From contig JADKCF010000004.1 of the NCBI GenBank assembly GCA_016714765.1, positions 1 to 64,000 on the forward strand: DNA of 64,000 nt, written 5' to 3'. Made by a program: the position numbers and the translations under genes. Positions 35,655 through 44,129 of the stretch are shown here, in pieces. Origin of the DNA: Saprospiraceae bacterium. GTDB lineage: Bacteria; Bacteroidota; Bacteroidia; Chitinophagales; Saprospiraceae. Position 1 is the first letter of the stretch, and every line of letters begins with the position of its first letter. Under the pieces are notes generated by a model. That model did no database searches. It worked only from the letters and a program-made list of their open reading frames with translations, and had not been told where the DNA came from.

Positions 35655-36692
35655 ATGCAAATGAAAAGTTTTAAATATCTAATCGTCAGACAACTTTGTT
35701 CAATAATTGTCATTTTTCTTTCGTTTTTACCTGGTTATGCGCAAAATTGTGCTGAATTGGATTTTAAATATGAATTGATTGACAATATCGTTGTATTCAG
35801 TGGAGAATGTGATAAAGTGGTGTCAGAATGGCATTGGTATACAGGTGACAACCAAACTGATTCAGGTCAGATTATCAAGCACAAGTATCAAAAATCCGGA
35901 GAATACGAGGTGTGTCTGAAAGTACTTGTTTCGCAGGACTGTTCTGCATTTGTCTGTAAAAAGATAATAGTTACTGCTGATACTCAGGATTGTGGCTTGG
36001 AATCTGATTTCGAATATAAAACAGATGGCAACAATGTTTACTTAAATGCAAGGAGTAATGATGACAAAGCGACATACTATTGGTATGTCACCGGTCTGAG
36101 CCCTTCGTATACTGGTAAAGAAATCAAATTACCTTTCGAAAAAGAAGGGTATTATGAAGTATGCCTGGTGACAGTAGATGGTGCAGAAACCTGTAAAGTT
36201 CGAACGTGCAAAAAAATAGAAATAAAGCCATGTGAACTGAAAACAGATTTCAGTTATGTCAATACAGGCAATACTGTTCGGTTTTCGGCTCAATCTTCTG
36301 ACAATGCAGCCTCCTATTACTGGTACAGTAAGGACATTGCTGTCAATCTCTCAGGCAGTGATATCAGTATAAATTTTGATAAAAGTGGTGTGTATGAGGT
36401 ATGCCTTGTCGCTGTCAATAGTCCCCAGTCCTGTAAAATTCAGGTTTGTAAAAATATTTCTGCTGGTGATAAAGTTTCCGTCTACCCCAACCCGGCTACT
36501 GAGATTATCCGTATTGCATCAGAATACAAATTCGATTATGCCTTTATTTACGACCTTCAGAATGTACTTCTGTTGTCTTTGCCGGTGGAAAATGAAGCTA
36601 TAGACATTAGTACACTTAATACCGGTATGTATTTACTTAATCTTCAGAAGAAGGGTGGTGGTATAGAATCGTTGCGCTTCTATAAAAACTAG
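35655..36692 (+). CDS. Secreted PKD-repeat protein with T9SS sorting tail
   Basis: A 345-residue secreted protein. A signal region (about 1-29, ending PGYAQN) is followed by three similar PKD-like repeats of about 90 residues, each with a central aromatic-Trp-Tyr motif (EWHWYTGDN, TYYWYVTGL, SYYWYSKDI) and a YEVCLxxV strand with paired cysteines (YEVCLVTVDGAETCKVRTCK). The last ~75 residues are a type IX secretion sorting domain (VSVYPNPATEII ... LNTGMYLLNLQKKGG). The cysteine-rich repeats suggest a stable extracellular or surface-bound protein. Partner or ligand unknown. Confidence 0.85.
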   Translation: MQMKSFKYLIVRQLCSIIVIFLSFLPGYAQNCAELDFKYELIDNIVVFSGECDKVVSEWHWYTGDNQTDSGQIIKHKYQKSGEYEVCLKVLVSQDCSAFVCKKIIVTADTQDCGLESDFEYKTDGNNVYLNARSNDDKATYYWYVTGLSPSYTGKEIKLPFEKEGYYEVCLVTVDGAETCKVRTCKKIEIKPCELKTDFSYVNTGNTVRFSAQSSDNAASYYWYSKDIAVNLSGSDISINFDKSGVYEVCLVAVNSPQSCKIQVCKNISAGDKVSVYPNPATEIIRIASEYKFDYAFIYDLQNVLLLSLPVENEAIDISTLNTGMYLLNLQKKGGGIESLRFYKN

Positions 36693-36708
36693 AATATGCT
36701 TTTTCAGA

Positions 36709-37911
36709 TTAGCTGAATGCATTGAACCCTGTGACGTCCATGCCTGTAATGAGTAAATGAATGTCATGGGTCCCTTCATAAGTCACAACAGATTCCAGAT
36801 TCATCATATGTCTCATGATGGGATATTCGCCAGTTATGCCCATACCACCATGCATTTGTCTGGCTTCACGTGCCACTTCGAGTGCCATTGCTACATTATT
36901 TCGCTTAGCCATTGATATTTGTGCCGGTGTTGCTTTGCCCTGATTAACAAGAGTACCCAATCTCCAGCTCAATAACTGTGCTTTAGTAATTTCTGTGATC
37001 ATCTCAGCCAGTTTCTTTTGAGTCAATTGGAACTGACCAAGTTTTTTGCCGAATTGCTCCCTCTCTTTGCTATATCTCAAAGCGGAATCATAACAGTCTA
37101 ATGCTGCACCTACAGCTCCCCAGGCAATACCATATCTGGCTTTGGAAAGACACCCCAATGGACCTTTTAATCCCTGGACATTGGGCAGAAGATTGGCTTT
37201 TGGGACTCTTACATCTTCGAATACCAGCTCTCCGGTAACTGATGCCCTAAGCGACCATTTGCCATGTATCTCAGGAGCAGAAAACCCTTTCATATCCTTT
37301 TCTACTATAAGCCCTCTTATGATACCTTGTTCGTCTTTGGCCCACACTACTGCGATATCGGCAACCGGAGAGTTGGTGATCCACATTTTGGCACCATTAA
37401 GGATATATGCATCTCCATCATCTTTGATATTGGTAATCATACCTGACGGATTGGATCCGTGATCCGGCTCTGTCAATCCGAAACAACCGATGAACTCACC
37501 ACTGCCGAGTTTGGGGAGATATTTTCTTCTTTGCTCTTCATTTCCATATTTGTAAATAGGATACATCACCAGTGAACCCTGTACCGATGCCATTGACCTG
37601 ATACCAGAATCACCACGTTCCAGCTCTTGCATGATGATACCATAGGCGATTTCATCCATGCCGCCACCGCCATACTCAGCTGGAAGACTCGGGCCAAAAG
37701 CACCGACTTCTGCCAGCCCTTTGAATAAATGAGTAGGACAAGCTGCTCTGTTGGCATAGTCCTCTATGATAGGACTTACTTCCTGTTTTACCCACTCCCG
37801 TACGGCATCACGGGCGAGCAGATGGTCTTCGCTTAGCAGCTCATCTATACAGTAATAGTCATGGTATTCGTAAAGATCTGTTTTTGATGATTTTTTGATA
37901 TCGTGGCTCAC
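36709..37911 (-). CDS. gcdH: Glutaryl-CoA dehydrogenase (acyl-CoA dehydrogenase family)
   Basis: A 400-residue acyl-CoA dehydrogenase. The FAD and substrate regions are clear: GCFGLTEPDHGSNPSGM (near 143), KMWITNSPVADIAVVWAKDE, and the C-terminal catalytic-base segment VTYEGTHDIHLLITG with Glu near 381, the glutaryl-CoA/isovaleryl position. FGLTEPDHGSNP and the RxxxMHGGMGITGEYP block match glutaryl-CoA dehydrogenases, which convert glutaryl-CoA to crotonyl-CoA in lysine/tryptophan degradation. Start is a GTG (37909-37911); N-terminal SHDIKKSSKTDLYEYHDYYC fits family starts. Convergent with the preceding T9SS gene. Confidence 0.9.
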   Translation of the reverse strand: MSHDIKKSSKTDLYEYHDYYCIDELLSEDHLLARDAVREWVKQEVSPIIEDYANRAACPTHLFKGLAEVGAFGPSLPAEYGGGGMDEIAYGIIMQELERGDSGIRSMASVQGSLVMYPIYKYGNEEQRRKYLPKLGSGEFIGCFGLTEPDHGSNPSGMITNIKDDGDAYILNGAKMWITNSPVADIAVVWAKDEQGIIRGLIVEKDMKGFSAPEIHGKWSLRASVTGELVFEDVRVPKANLLPNVQGLKGPLGCLSKARYGIAWGAVGAALDCYDSALRYSKEREQFGKKLGQFQLTQKKLAEMITEITKAQLLSWRLGTLVNQGKATPAQISMAKRNNVAMALEVAREARQMHGGMGITGEYPIMRHMMNLESVVTYEGTHDIHLLITGMDVTGFNAFS

Positions 37912-38160
37912 TTAATTATGGTTTATACTTTTTTGTAAAAAAATACTATTTGGTTGGGTAAGGTTAACAAAGCACAAAGATAAAGGTTGGGATTAAGAAT
38001 GTGGATACACATGGACTATATTTATCTAATAATTTGGGCAAAAGTGTATGTAAATATAAACTGAATCAATATTTTTAGTAAAAAACCAGTAGAATATGTA
38101 AAGAATAGTGTAGCTTTATAATGAAAAATGGGGATTTGACTAATCTTTAAAATTTATTTT

Positions 38161-40332
38161 ATGAAAAACTTATGTTCTTGCATTCTCATAATGATGATCT
38201 TTCATTTCTTACCGAGTAATGCTACTAGCCAAAGTACTTTTGATCTATTCTCTCGCAAAGGGCTTGTTATTGGTTCGGCCTGGTTTGGAGATATTGGAGA
38301 TTGGGGAATAAGTGGATCGGCCTACGATGGCATAGATACAGTATGTGGAGGAAAAAAAGTGCTCAGGTATATTTATAATGATTCATCTCATAAATTTTAT
38401 ATTTATTATTATATAAATGGTGATAAAGTATACCGTCATTACAATTGTGATAGTGAAGAGCTATTGTATGATTTTGGAATGCAAATAGGCCAAACCATTA
38501 AATTAGGAATCAATAATGAATATACTTTGATTGAAAAATTTTCAATTACCTTACTTAATGGAGATATTGCTACCAAGTATATTTTACAAAATGGGTTTAG
38601 TGATGAGTTTGAATGGATAAATGGAATAGGAATTGTATCACCAATTTCGGGTCTGCCAAGTAATGTTTTTGTTTGTGCAAAATTAAATGGAGTACTTTTA
38701 ATAGAAAAACCATTATCACCTTGGACTGCTACGCATTTTAATATTGATTGTGACCTTTTGACTTGTGTCAAACCCAAACCCGATTATTCTTCTGTGATCA
38801 ATGACAATGAAGTGTCCTTTGACAATACTTCTAGCTATGGAGATGAATATTTCTGGAGCTTTGGAGATGGTTTTACTTCTACAGAAAAATCACCTACGCA
38901 TACCTATGCTCAAAAAGGATGTTATATTGCATCACTTAAAGTAACAAATGCCTGTTTTCCTGAAGGATATACCATAAAAAACAGTTTGGCTGTATGTACA
39001 GAAGATGCATTTATTAAGTCAGAAAACATTCCACTATCTTATTATTCTAGTTTTTGTAAAGTAAACGATAACATACTATTTTACATATTCGGCTCTAATT
39101 TGTACAGGTCAAATAATGGTGGGGAAACATGGACAAAACAACCAATTTTATCTGATCTTAATGAAGAACGTCAAGCATTGGAAATTAAAATGTGGGATGA
39201 TAAAAGAGGCATCATGGGTACAAATAATCTAAACTATAAAGAAAGCAATAAATGCGTCATGATAACAGAAGATGGTGGAGTAACTTGGCAATTGAAAGTC
39301 GATGGTTCATATTGGGTGGATAATATTGTCCTAGATACAGGTGGTATTGCATGGGTATCTGCTGGTAGATATCGTGATTATTATTATAGGACTGCAGATT
39401 ATGGCCTCACTTGGGACACTATAGAATATGACCTGGAAAATCAAATTGATGATTTTAAATATGTTTCTGGAGATACTATTATTGCAAGAGCTATAAAGGA
39501 AAAACAAGGAGGAATTATCACAACATCTATTTATACTTCATTGGACAATGGTGTCACTTGGAAATTCACGTCTTTACCTTCCAATATTTCACAATTTGAA
39601 TTTTATAATTCAAGCCGCGGTTTAGGTCTAGAGTATGATGGGTCAATATTTACTACCATAGACGGTGGAGACTCTTGGTCACCTACAGGTATCAATCAAA
39701 ACATCTTATCATTTAATATTTCAGGTGATCGCATTGGTAGTTTCGCAAATGATAACGGACAAAATTACATTACTACTGATTTTTTCAAAACCTATGTCCC
39801 GATTGCCTGTGGCAAAAGAATGAGTGGCCTTCCACAAATACTTAATGACTCATCACTTTTGATTGTCCTCCGGAATATTCCTGAGTATCCCAATTACAAT
39901 AGTAGAATTGCAAAATTATTACATTATCAAACCAATAATTGTAGCAATCGCATAGATAATGATGGCGATGGGTTTAGTATCGAAGAAGATTGTAATGACC
40001 AAAATCCAGCAATAAACCCAGAAGCCATAGAAATTGCAGACAATGGCATAGATGACAATTGTGATGGTAGCATACTGACTAGTACAACGAATCTTAAGTC
40101 AGATTTTCCATTCCAATTATTTCCAAATCCTAGTTTTGATGTTATGTATTTTAAGTCTGATGGCTATGGAAATGTAACGGTCGACATATACAATATCACT
40201 GGTGTACAGGTTTTACACAAGGATGACATATCTGAACTAACGATAGAAAACCTAAGTCAAGGCATATATTTTGTCAAAGTATTGGACAAAAGCTTAAACA
40301 AATATTGGGTCAAAAAAGTCGTAATGATGTAA
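38161..40332 (+). CDS. T9SS-secreted protein with PKD, BNR-like repeats and MopE-like segment
   Basis: A 723-residue protein with a signal peptide (ILIMMIFHFLPSNATSQS). It starts with an unnamed beta domain (about 30-190) also found twice in the neighbour at 40880 (YDFGMQIGQTIKLG ... FEWINGIGIVSP). A PKD domain follows (YFWSFGDGFTSTEKSPTHTY, near 235-280), then a beta-propeller-like stretch of BNR/Ycf48-type repeats (ITEDGGVTWQL, SLDNGVTWKF, TIDGGDSWSP). Next come a MopE-like calcium-type segment (RIDNDGDGFSIEEDCNDQNP, then IADNGIDDNCDG) and a type IX sorting tail (FPNPSFDV ... GIYFVKVLDKSL). Probably extracellular; function unknown. Confidence 0.85.
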   Translation: MKNLCSCILIMMIFHFLPSNATSQSTFDLFSRKGLVIGSAWFGDIGDWGISGSAYDGIDTVCGGKKVLRYIYNDSSHKFYIYYYINGDKVYRHYNCDSEELLYDFGMQIGQTIKLGINNEYTLIEKFSITLLNGDIATKYILQNGFSDEFEWINGIGIVSPISGLPSNVFVCAKLNGVLLIEKPLSPWTATHFNIDCDLLTCVKPKPDYSSVINDNEVSFDNTSSYGDEYFWSFGDGFTSTEKSPTHTYAQKGCYIASLKVTNACFPEGYTIKNSLAVCTEDAFIKSENIPLSYYSSFCKVNDNILFYIFGSNLYRSNNGGETWTKQPILSDLNEERQALEIKMWDDKRGIMGTNNLNYKESNKCVMITEDGGVTWQLKVDGSYWVDNIVLDTGGIAWVSAGRYRDYYYRTADYGLTWDTIEYDLENQIDDFKYVSGDTIIARAIKEKQGGIITTSIYTSLDNGVTWKFTSLPSNISQFEFYNSSRGLGLEYDGSIFTTIDGGDSWSPTGINQNILSFNISGDRIGSFANDNGQNYITTDFFKTYVPIACGKRMSGLPQILNDSSLLIVLRNIPEYPNYNSRIAKLLHYQTNNCSNRIDNDGDGFSIEEDCNDQNPAINPEAIEIADNGIDDNCDGSILTSTTNLKSDFPFQLFPNPSFDVMYFKSDGYGNVTVDIYNITGVQVLHKDDISELTIENLSQGIYFVKVLDKSLNKYWVKKVVMM

Positions 40333-40382
40333 TCTAACACTACAAAACAAAAACACTTTAAAATCATAACATAAAGAACCAT

Positions 40383-40390
40383 TATCTTTG
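40383..40390 (+). promoter_or_regulatory. Candidate TAnnTTTG box for folB
   Basis: TATCTTTG, 22 bases upstream of the folB ATG. Confidence 0.5.
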
Positions 40391-40412
40391 CTGACCATAA
40401 AAAATAAATGTT

Positions 40413-40763
40413 ATGAAAACAAAAGTAGCCATCCAAGGTGCAGAATTTTATGCTTATCATGGGTATTACGAAGCAGAGCGTAAAGCAGGAAATACCTTCA
40501 TCATTGATGCCGAAGTAACGTTAAAATCGTTTGACTCCAATGATGACAACATCTACGATACGGTCAATTACGAGCTACTGTACAATATTTGTGATCAGGA
40601 AATGAACCGTACCCAAAAGTTACTGGAAACAGTAGTGCTGAACATCATATCACGGTTTAAAGATGAATTGCCTAATATTGTTTCTGCCAGGGTGCGAATG
40701 AAAAAAATAGCTCCTCAATTAGGTGGAAAAGTAGCAAAATCTGTGGTGGAGATGGAGTACTGA
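40413..40763 (+). CDS. folB: Dihydroneopterin aldolase
   Basis: A 116-residue FolB that cleaves 7,8-dihydroneopterin to 6-hydroxymethyl-dihydropterin and glycolaldehyde in folate synthesis. Visible are VAIQGAEFYAYHGYYEAERK (active-site Glu and Tyr region), DTVNYELLYNICDQEM and ETVVLNIISRF, then RVRMKKIAPQLGGKVAKSVV with the catalytic Lys. Length and ATG start are normal. It is flanked by T9SS genes on both sides and is probably monocistronic. Confidence 0.95.
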   Translation: MKTKVAIQGAEFYAYHGYYEAERKAGNTFIIDAEVTLKSFDSNDDNIYDTVNYELLYNICDQEMNRTQKLLETVVLNIISRFKDELPNIVSARVRMKKIAPQLGGKVAKSVVEMEY

Positions 40764-40839
40764 GCATATAAATTGTCTTGTGGGCTATTGATTGCAGATT
40801 AATGCGTCAATTTTTTCTTTGTTCCCCAAAAGAAAAAAC

Positions 40840-40847
40840 TATATTTG
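40840..40847 (+). promoter_or_regulatory. Candidate promoter for the duplicated-domain T9SS gene
   Basis: TATATTTG with an upstream TTTG (40818-40821) about 18 bases before it, giving a good Bacteroidota promoter 32 bases before the ATG. Confidence 0.55.
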
Positions 40848-40879
40848 TCTAAGACAAAAAACTTATAGAATTTTACATC

Positions 40880-42319
40880 ATGGCAAAACTAAAATTAATC
40901 ATATTACTAATTACTGCAGTTCATTGCTTTGGACAACAGAAGACTTTGAAATTTGTGCATAGTGAAAATCTGTGGCAAATGAGCCGCCCGGCTTGGATAT
41001 CTGGTCCAAGTTATTGGCAGAAATCTTTTAGCAAAGACAGCATTAAAATAGGAGATAAGTACTATTTTAAAGAAATGAAAGATGATAAATTTTATCCTGG
41101 ATGGATGGATACTGGAAGTTACTTTAGAGAAGAAAATGGCAGGGTCTATGAATTGAAAGACCAACGTGAGATTTTGCATTATGATTTCAATCTGAATGTG
41201 GGAGATAGTTTACTTAATGAAGGAAACGCAAAATTAAAAGTTAAAAAAGTAGAAAATATTATTACTTCAGATGGTCTATCCAGAAGAAAATTAATTTTTG
41301 ATAGGTTTTGTGGGGGATCGCCTATTGGAGAAGTCTTTTGGATTCAAGGCATAGGCGAAATGGAAAAAGGATATCCACTCCCTCTTGTGTGTTTTACAAT
41401 TGACCCGGAGCCAGTCCTGGATTGTTTTTTACAGAATGGAAACGTGGTTTATTCCCATAACGTGTGCCTGGACCCAAATCTGTATAAAACTATGGTCAGC
41501 TCAGAATATATCTGGCAAGTTAATGTGAGTCGTCCAGCTCTGCCAGGTGTCATAGAAAGGCTGTATAGATTTGGACCACCAAAAACCATTAATAGCAAAT
41601 CATATCGAGAACTTCTTAAATCAGAAGGACACACTCCTACATCGGTAAATTGGTCGGGGACTGATATGTTTTTTAGAGAAGAAGACAGTGTTGTACATTA
41701 CTTAGAGAATGGAGTCGATATACCATATTTTGATTTTACATTACAAAAAGGAGATAAATTTGATCTACGGTATGGATCTACATCTAGCGTTTTTGTGATC
41801 AAAACAGACACAGTACTCTTGGCTGATAATAAGCCTAGACACCGCTACTATCTGGGATGCGACCCTTCAAGCGACAAGCACGATGTAGTATGGATAGAAT
41901 TCATTGGTGACGTATATTCTTTTCTATTTTCTTATGTGATGTGCTCATTATTGGACCCTGTAGAAACTTGGGAGCTGAAGTGTGTCTTTTATGCCGACAA
42001 TTATAAAGATATATTCAAGGCTGACGGAGTACAAGGCTGCTTTATAGCGAATGCCTTAGATGAAAAACTGGATGAAAAAAATGTTGTAAAAATATATCCA
42101 AATCCTGCTATTAATGAGATAGAAGTAGAATTCCAAAATCCATTCAAAGGTAGTATAAGCATATACGATTACACTTGGAAGGAGCACTTAAAAATAGACA
42201 ATATTCAACAGTCGAAGATGAAAAAATTGGACATTACATTCCTTCCAAATGGCATGTACATACTCATATTCAAGGAAAATAATGGCAAGACCTTTTCTAA
42301 AAAATTGGTAGTCCAATAA
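40880..42319 (+). CDS. T9SS-secreted protein with a duplicated unnamed domain
   Basis: A 479-residue protein with signal peptide (MAKLKLIILLITAVHCFGQ). It contains two copies of one domain, about 20-195 and 205-385. The matched lines are SENLWQMSRPAWISG with SEYIWQVNVSRPALPG, TGSYFREENGRVYEL with TDMFFREEDSVVHYL, LHYDFNLNVGDSL with PYFDFTLQKGDKF, and VFWIQGIGEM with VVWIEFIGDV, each followed by a cysteine-containing strand. A third copy is at the start of the protein at 38161. The C-terminal type IX sorting domain begins VKIYPNPAINEIEVEF. I do not recognise a named family for the repeated domain. Confidence 0.82.
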   Translation: MAKLKLIILLITAVHCFGQQKTLKFVHSENLWQMSRPAWISGPSYWQKSFSKDSIKIGDKYYFKEMKDDKFYPGWMDTGSYFREENGRVYELKDQREILHYDFNLNVGDSLLNEGNAKLKVKKVENIITSDGLSRRKLIFDRFCGGSPIGEVFWIQGIGEMEKGYPLPLVCFTIDPEPVLDCFLQNGNVVYSHNVCLDPNLYKTMVSSEYIWQVNVSRPALPGVIERLYRFGPPKTINSKSYRELLKSEGHTPTSVNWSGTDMFFREEDSVVHYLENGVDIPYFDFTLQKGDKFDLRYGSTSSVFVIKTDTVLLADNKPRHRYYLGCDPSSDKHDVVWIEFIGDVYSFLFSYVMCSLLDPVETWELKCVFYADNYKDIFKADGVQGCFIANALDEKLDEKNVVKIYPNPAINEIEVEFQNPFKGSISIYDYTWKEHLKIDNIQQSKMKKLDITFLPNGMYILIFKENNGKTFSKKLVVQ

Positions 42320-42323
42320 TAAT

Positions 42324-42653
42324 TTACTCACCCACAGGAGCTAGCTTTACTACAAGCCCATCTATGTCAGGTGTAATTTTTATCTGGCATCCAAGACGGG
42401 AGTTGGATTTAACAAAAAATGCCTGATCCAGCATATCGTGTTCATCCTCTGATGGCTCTGTCAGGATGTGGTCACTCTCCACGTACATATGACACGAAGC
42501 ACACAATGCCATGCCACCACAGATACCTTCTACAGGCAATTGGTATGACTTGCATACCTCCATCATATTCATCGCCATATCAGTAGGCGCAACTAGTACG
42601 TGTTCGCACCCTTCCTTATCAAAGACAGTTACATGGACGATATTATCCTTCAT
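42324..42653 (-). CDS. 2Fe-2S ferredoxin (adrenodoxin type)
   Basis: A 109-residue ferredoxin with four cluster cysteines: Cys45, Cys51 and Cys54 in EGICGGMALCASCHMYVE, and Cys89 in SRLGCQIKI. CX5CX2C is the adrenodoxin/FdxB-type spacing, used in iron-sulfur assembly and P450-type electron transfer. The acidic region EPSEDEHDMLDQ between is typical for partner docking. It lies next to and on the same strand as a ferredoxin-NADP reductase-like gene 81 bp upstream, the likely electron donor. ATG start, normal length. Confidence 0.92.
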   Translation of the reverse strand: MKDNIVHVTVFDKEGCEHVLVAPTDMAMNMMEVCKSYQLPVEGICGGMALCASCHMYVESDHILTEPSEDEHDMLDQAFFVKSNSRLGCQIKITPDIDGLVVKLAPVGE

Positions 42654-42734
42654 GATATTTTATCTAATTTATTATATAAGACGGGCAAAGGTAAGGATGT
42701 AACAATATATGGAAGCTACTTATGTTACTTAATA

Positions 42735-43741
42735 TTATTCAAAACCATTGACACCGGCAACAGTAGTGTACTTAAATGATAATTTTTGATCCGGATAGAT
42801 ATATTTGAACGCAGATTGTACCATGAGAGTACCTTCGTGAAAACCACAAAGAATCAGTTTTAGTTTACCCGGATAAGTATTGATGTCACCTATAGCATAT
42901 ATGCCGGGAATATTTGTACTGTAATCTAATGTATTGACTACTATGGCATTGTCTTGTATATCCAGGTTCCATTCACCTATAGGACCTAGTTTAGGTGCAA
43001 GGCCAAACAAAGGGATAAAATGATCTATTCCCAAATTATAATTTTCTTTGCCTTCTTCTTCTATTATCACTTCTGCCAGTTGGTTATTGCCTGTAAGTCC
43101 TACGATTTGTGCATTGGTAATGAGATTTATTTTACCAGTTTTTGCGAGCTCCGAGACTTTCTCCACAGAGTCCAGTGCTCCTCTGAAAGATGTTCGTCTG
43201 TGGACAAGTGTCACTTCAGATGCGATATCTGCCAGGATAATGCTCCAGTCTAGTGCTGAGTCACCCCCTCCAGCCACAATGACACGCTTATTTCTAAACT
43301 TTTCAGGGTCCTTGATGATATAGTCGACACCTTTATCTTCAAATTGTTCGATATTGTCAATGGGTGGTTTACGTGGTTCAAAACAGCCCAAACCTCCGGC
43401 AATGGCTACTACCGGTGCCGTGATGACTGTACCCTTACTGGTGGTAAGTTTAAAGAGTTTATCTCCTACTTTCTCCAGTTTTTCGGCTCTTTCGCCGAGA
43501 GTAAATCCAGGTTTGAAAGGTTCTATTTGCTTCAGTAAATTTTCAGTTAATTCTCCAGCCAAGATACTTGGGTAACCAGGAATATCATAAATGGGTTTTT
43601 GGGATAAATTTCGGTCAACTGACCTCCCGGCTGACCCAGAGAATCTACCAGATGACACTTTAACTTTAGTAATCCTGCTTCAAAAACGGTAAATAAACCT
43701 ACCGGACCTGCTCCTATTATGAGAATATCTGTCTGAATCAT
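42735..43741 (-). pseudogene. Ferredoxin-NADP reductase (thioredoxin-reductase-like), frameshifted
   Basis: Two overlapping frames make one protein of about 335 residues. The first (43547-43741) has the FAD motif DILIIGAGPVGLFTVFEAGL and PGGQLTEIYP. The second (42735-43658) continues as KPIYDIPGYPSILAGELTEN, the NADP-binding VIVAGGGDSALDW segment and the C-terminal FAD contact ATGDI-like GIYAIGDINTYPGKL. At the join the coding strand reads CCCAAAAACCCATT; one more A joins the frames as Tyr-Pro-Lys-Lys-Pro-Ile. This is the thioredoxin-reductase-like FNR type lacking the CxxC of real thioredoxin reductase. It probably reduces the ferredoxin encoded immediately downstream. Confidence 0.88.
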
Positions 43742-43856
43742 ATTGGAAATAATACTTAAAAAACTACCAGTTTTACATATAAATAAAAAATAACAAAGCT
43801 ATCGCAAACTAAGTTGCAAATATAATTTTTACCAAAATTTCAAAATATGAAAGCTC

Positions 43857-43886
43857 AAAAAAAAATGAGATGACAATAATCATCTC
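43857..43886 (-). terminator. Hairpin with T-run, minus strand
   Basis: Perfect 7 bp arms GAGATGA / TCATCTC with a 6-base loop. On the minus strand it is followed by nine T (A-run 43857-43865). It could end transcripts from the M56/BlaI operon before they reach the reductase gene. Confidence 0.55.
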
Positions 43887-43933
43887 TTAAGCAGTTTCAT
43901 AGTAATATTTTTGTTTCAAATTTTACTTTGTAT

Positions 43934-44053
43934 ATGTGGACCAGTATTCTGATAGGCATCATCATTCTGCATCTGATAGTCGGTTTTGGTTTTATGATTT
44001 GGAAACTAAACGGTCCTGTCAAGGAAGATCACGAGAATGGCGAAACAAAATAA
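43934..44053 (+). CDS. Small single-pass membrane protein
   Basis: A 39-residue ORF, MWTSILIGIIILHLIVGFGF then MIWKLNGP and a charged tail KEDHENGETK. One membrane helix (residues 4-23) followed by a short polar cytoplasmic or periplasmic tail is a believable small-protein layout. It is the only plus-strand gene between two minus-strand units. No family recognised. It is short, so it is less certain than its neighbours. Confidence 0.5.
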   Translation: MWTSILIGIIILHLIVGFGFMIWKLNGPVKEDHENGETK

Positions 44054-44129
44054 CATCATTGAAATCAGATAGTTGGTGTGGTTTAAACCCAACTGTTTAG
44101 GCCCCAATTACTGTGGTTGACTATTGAGA

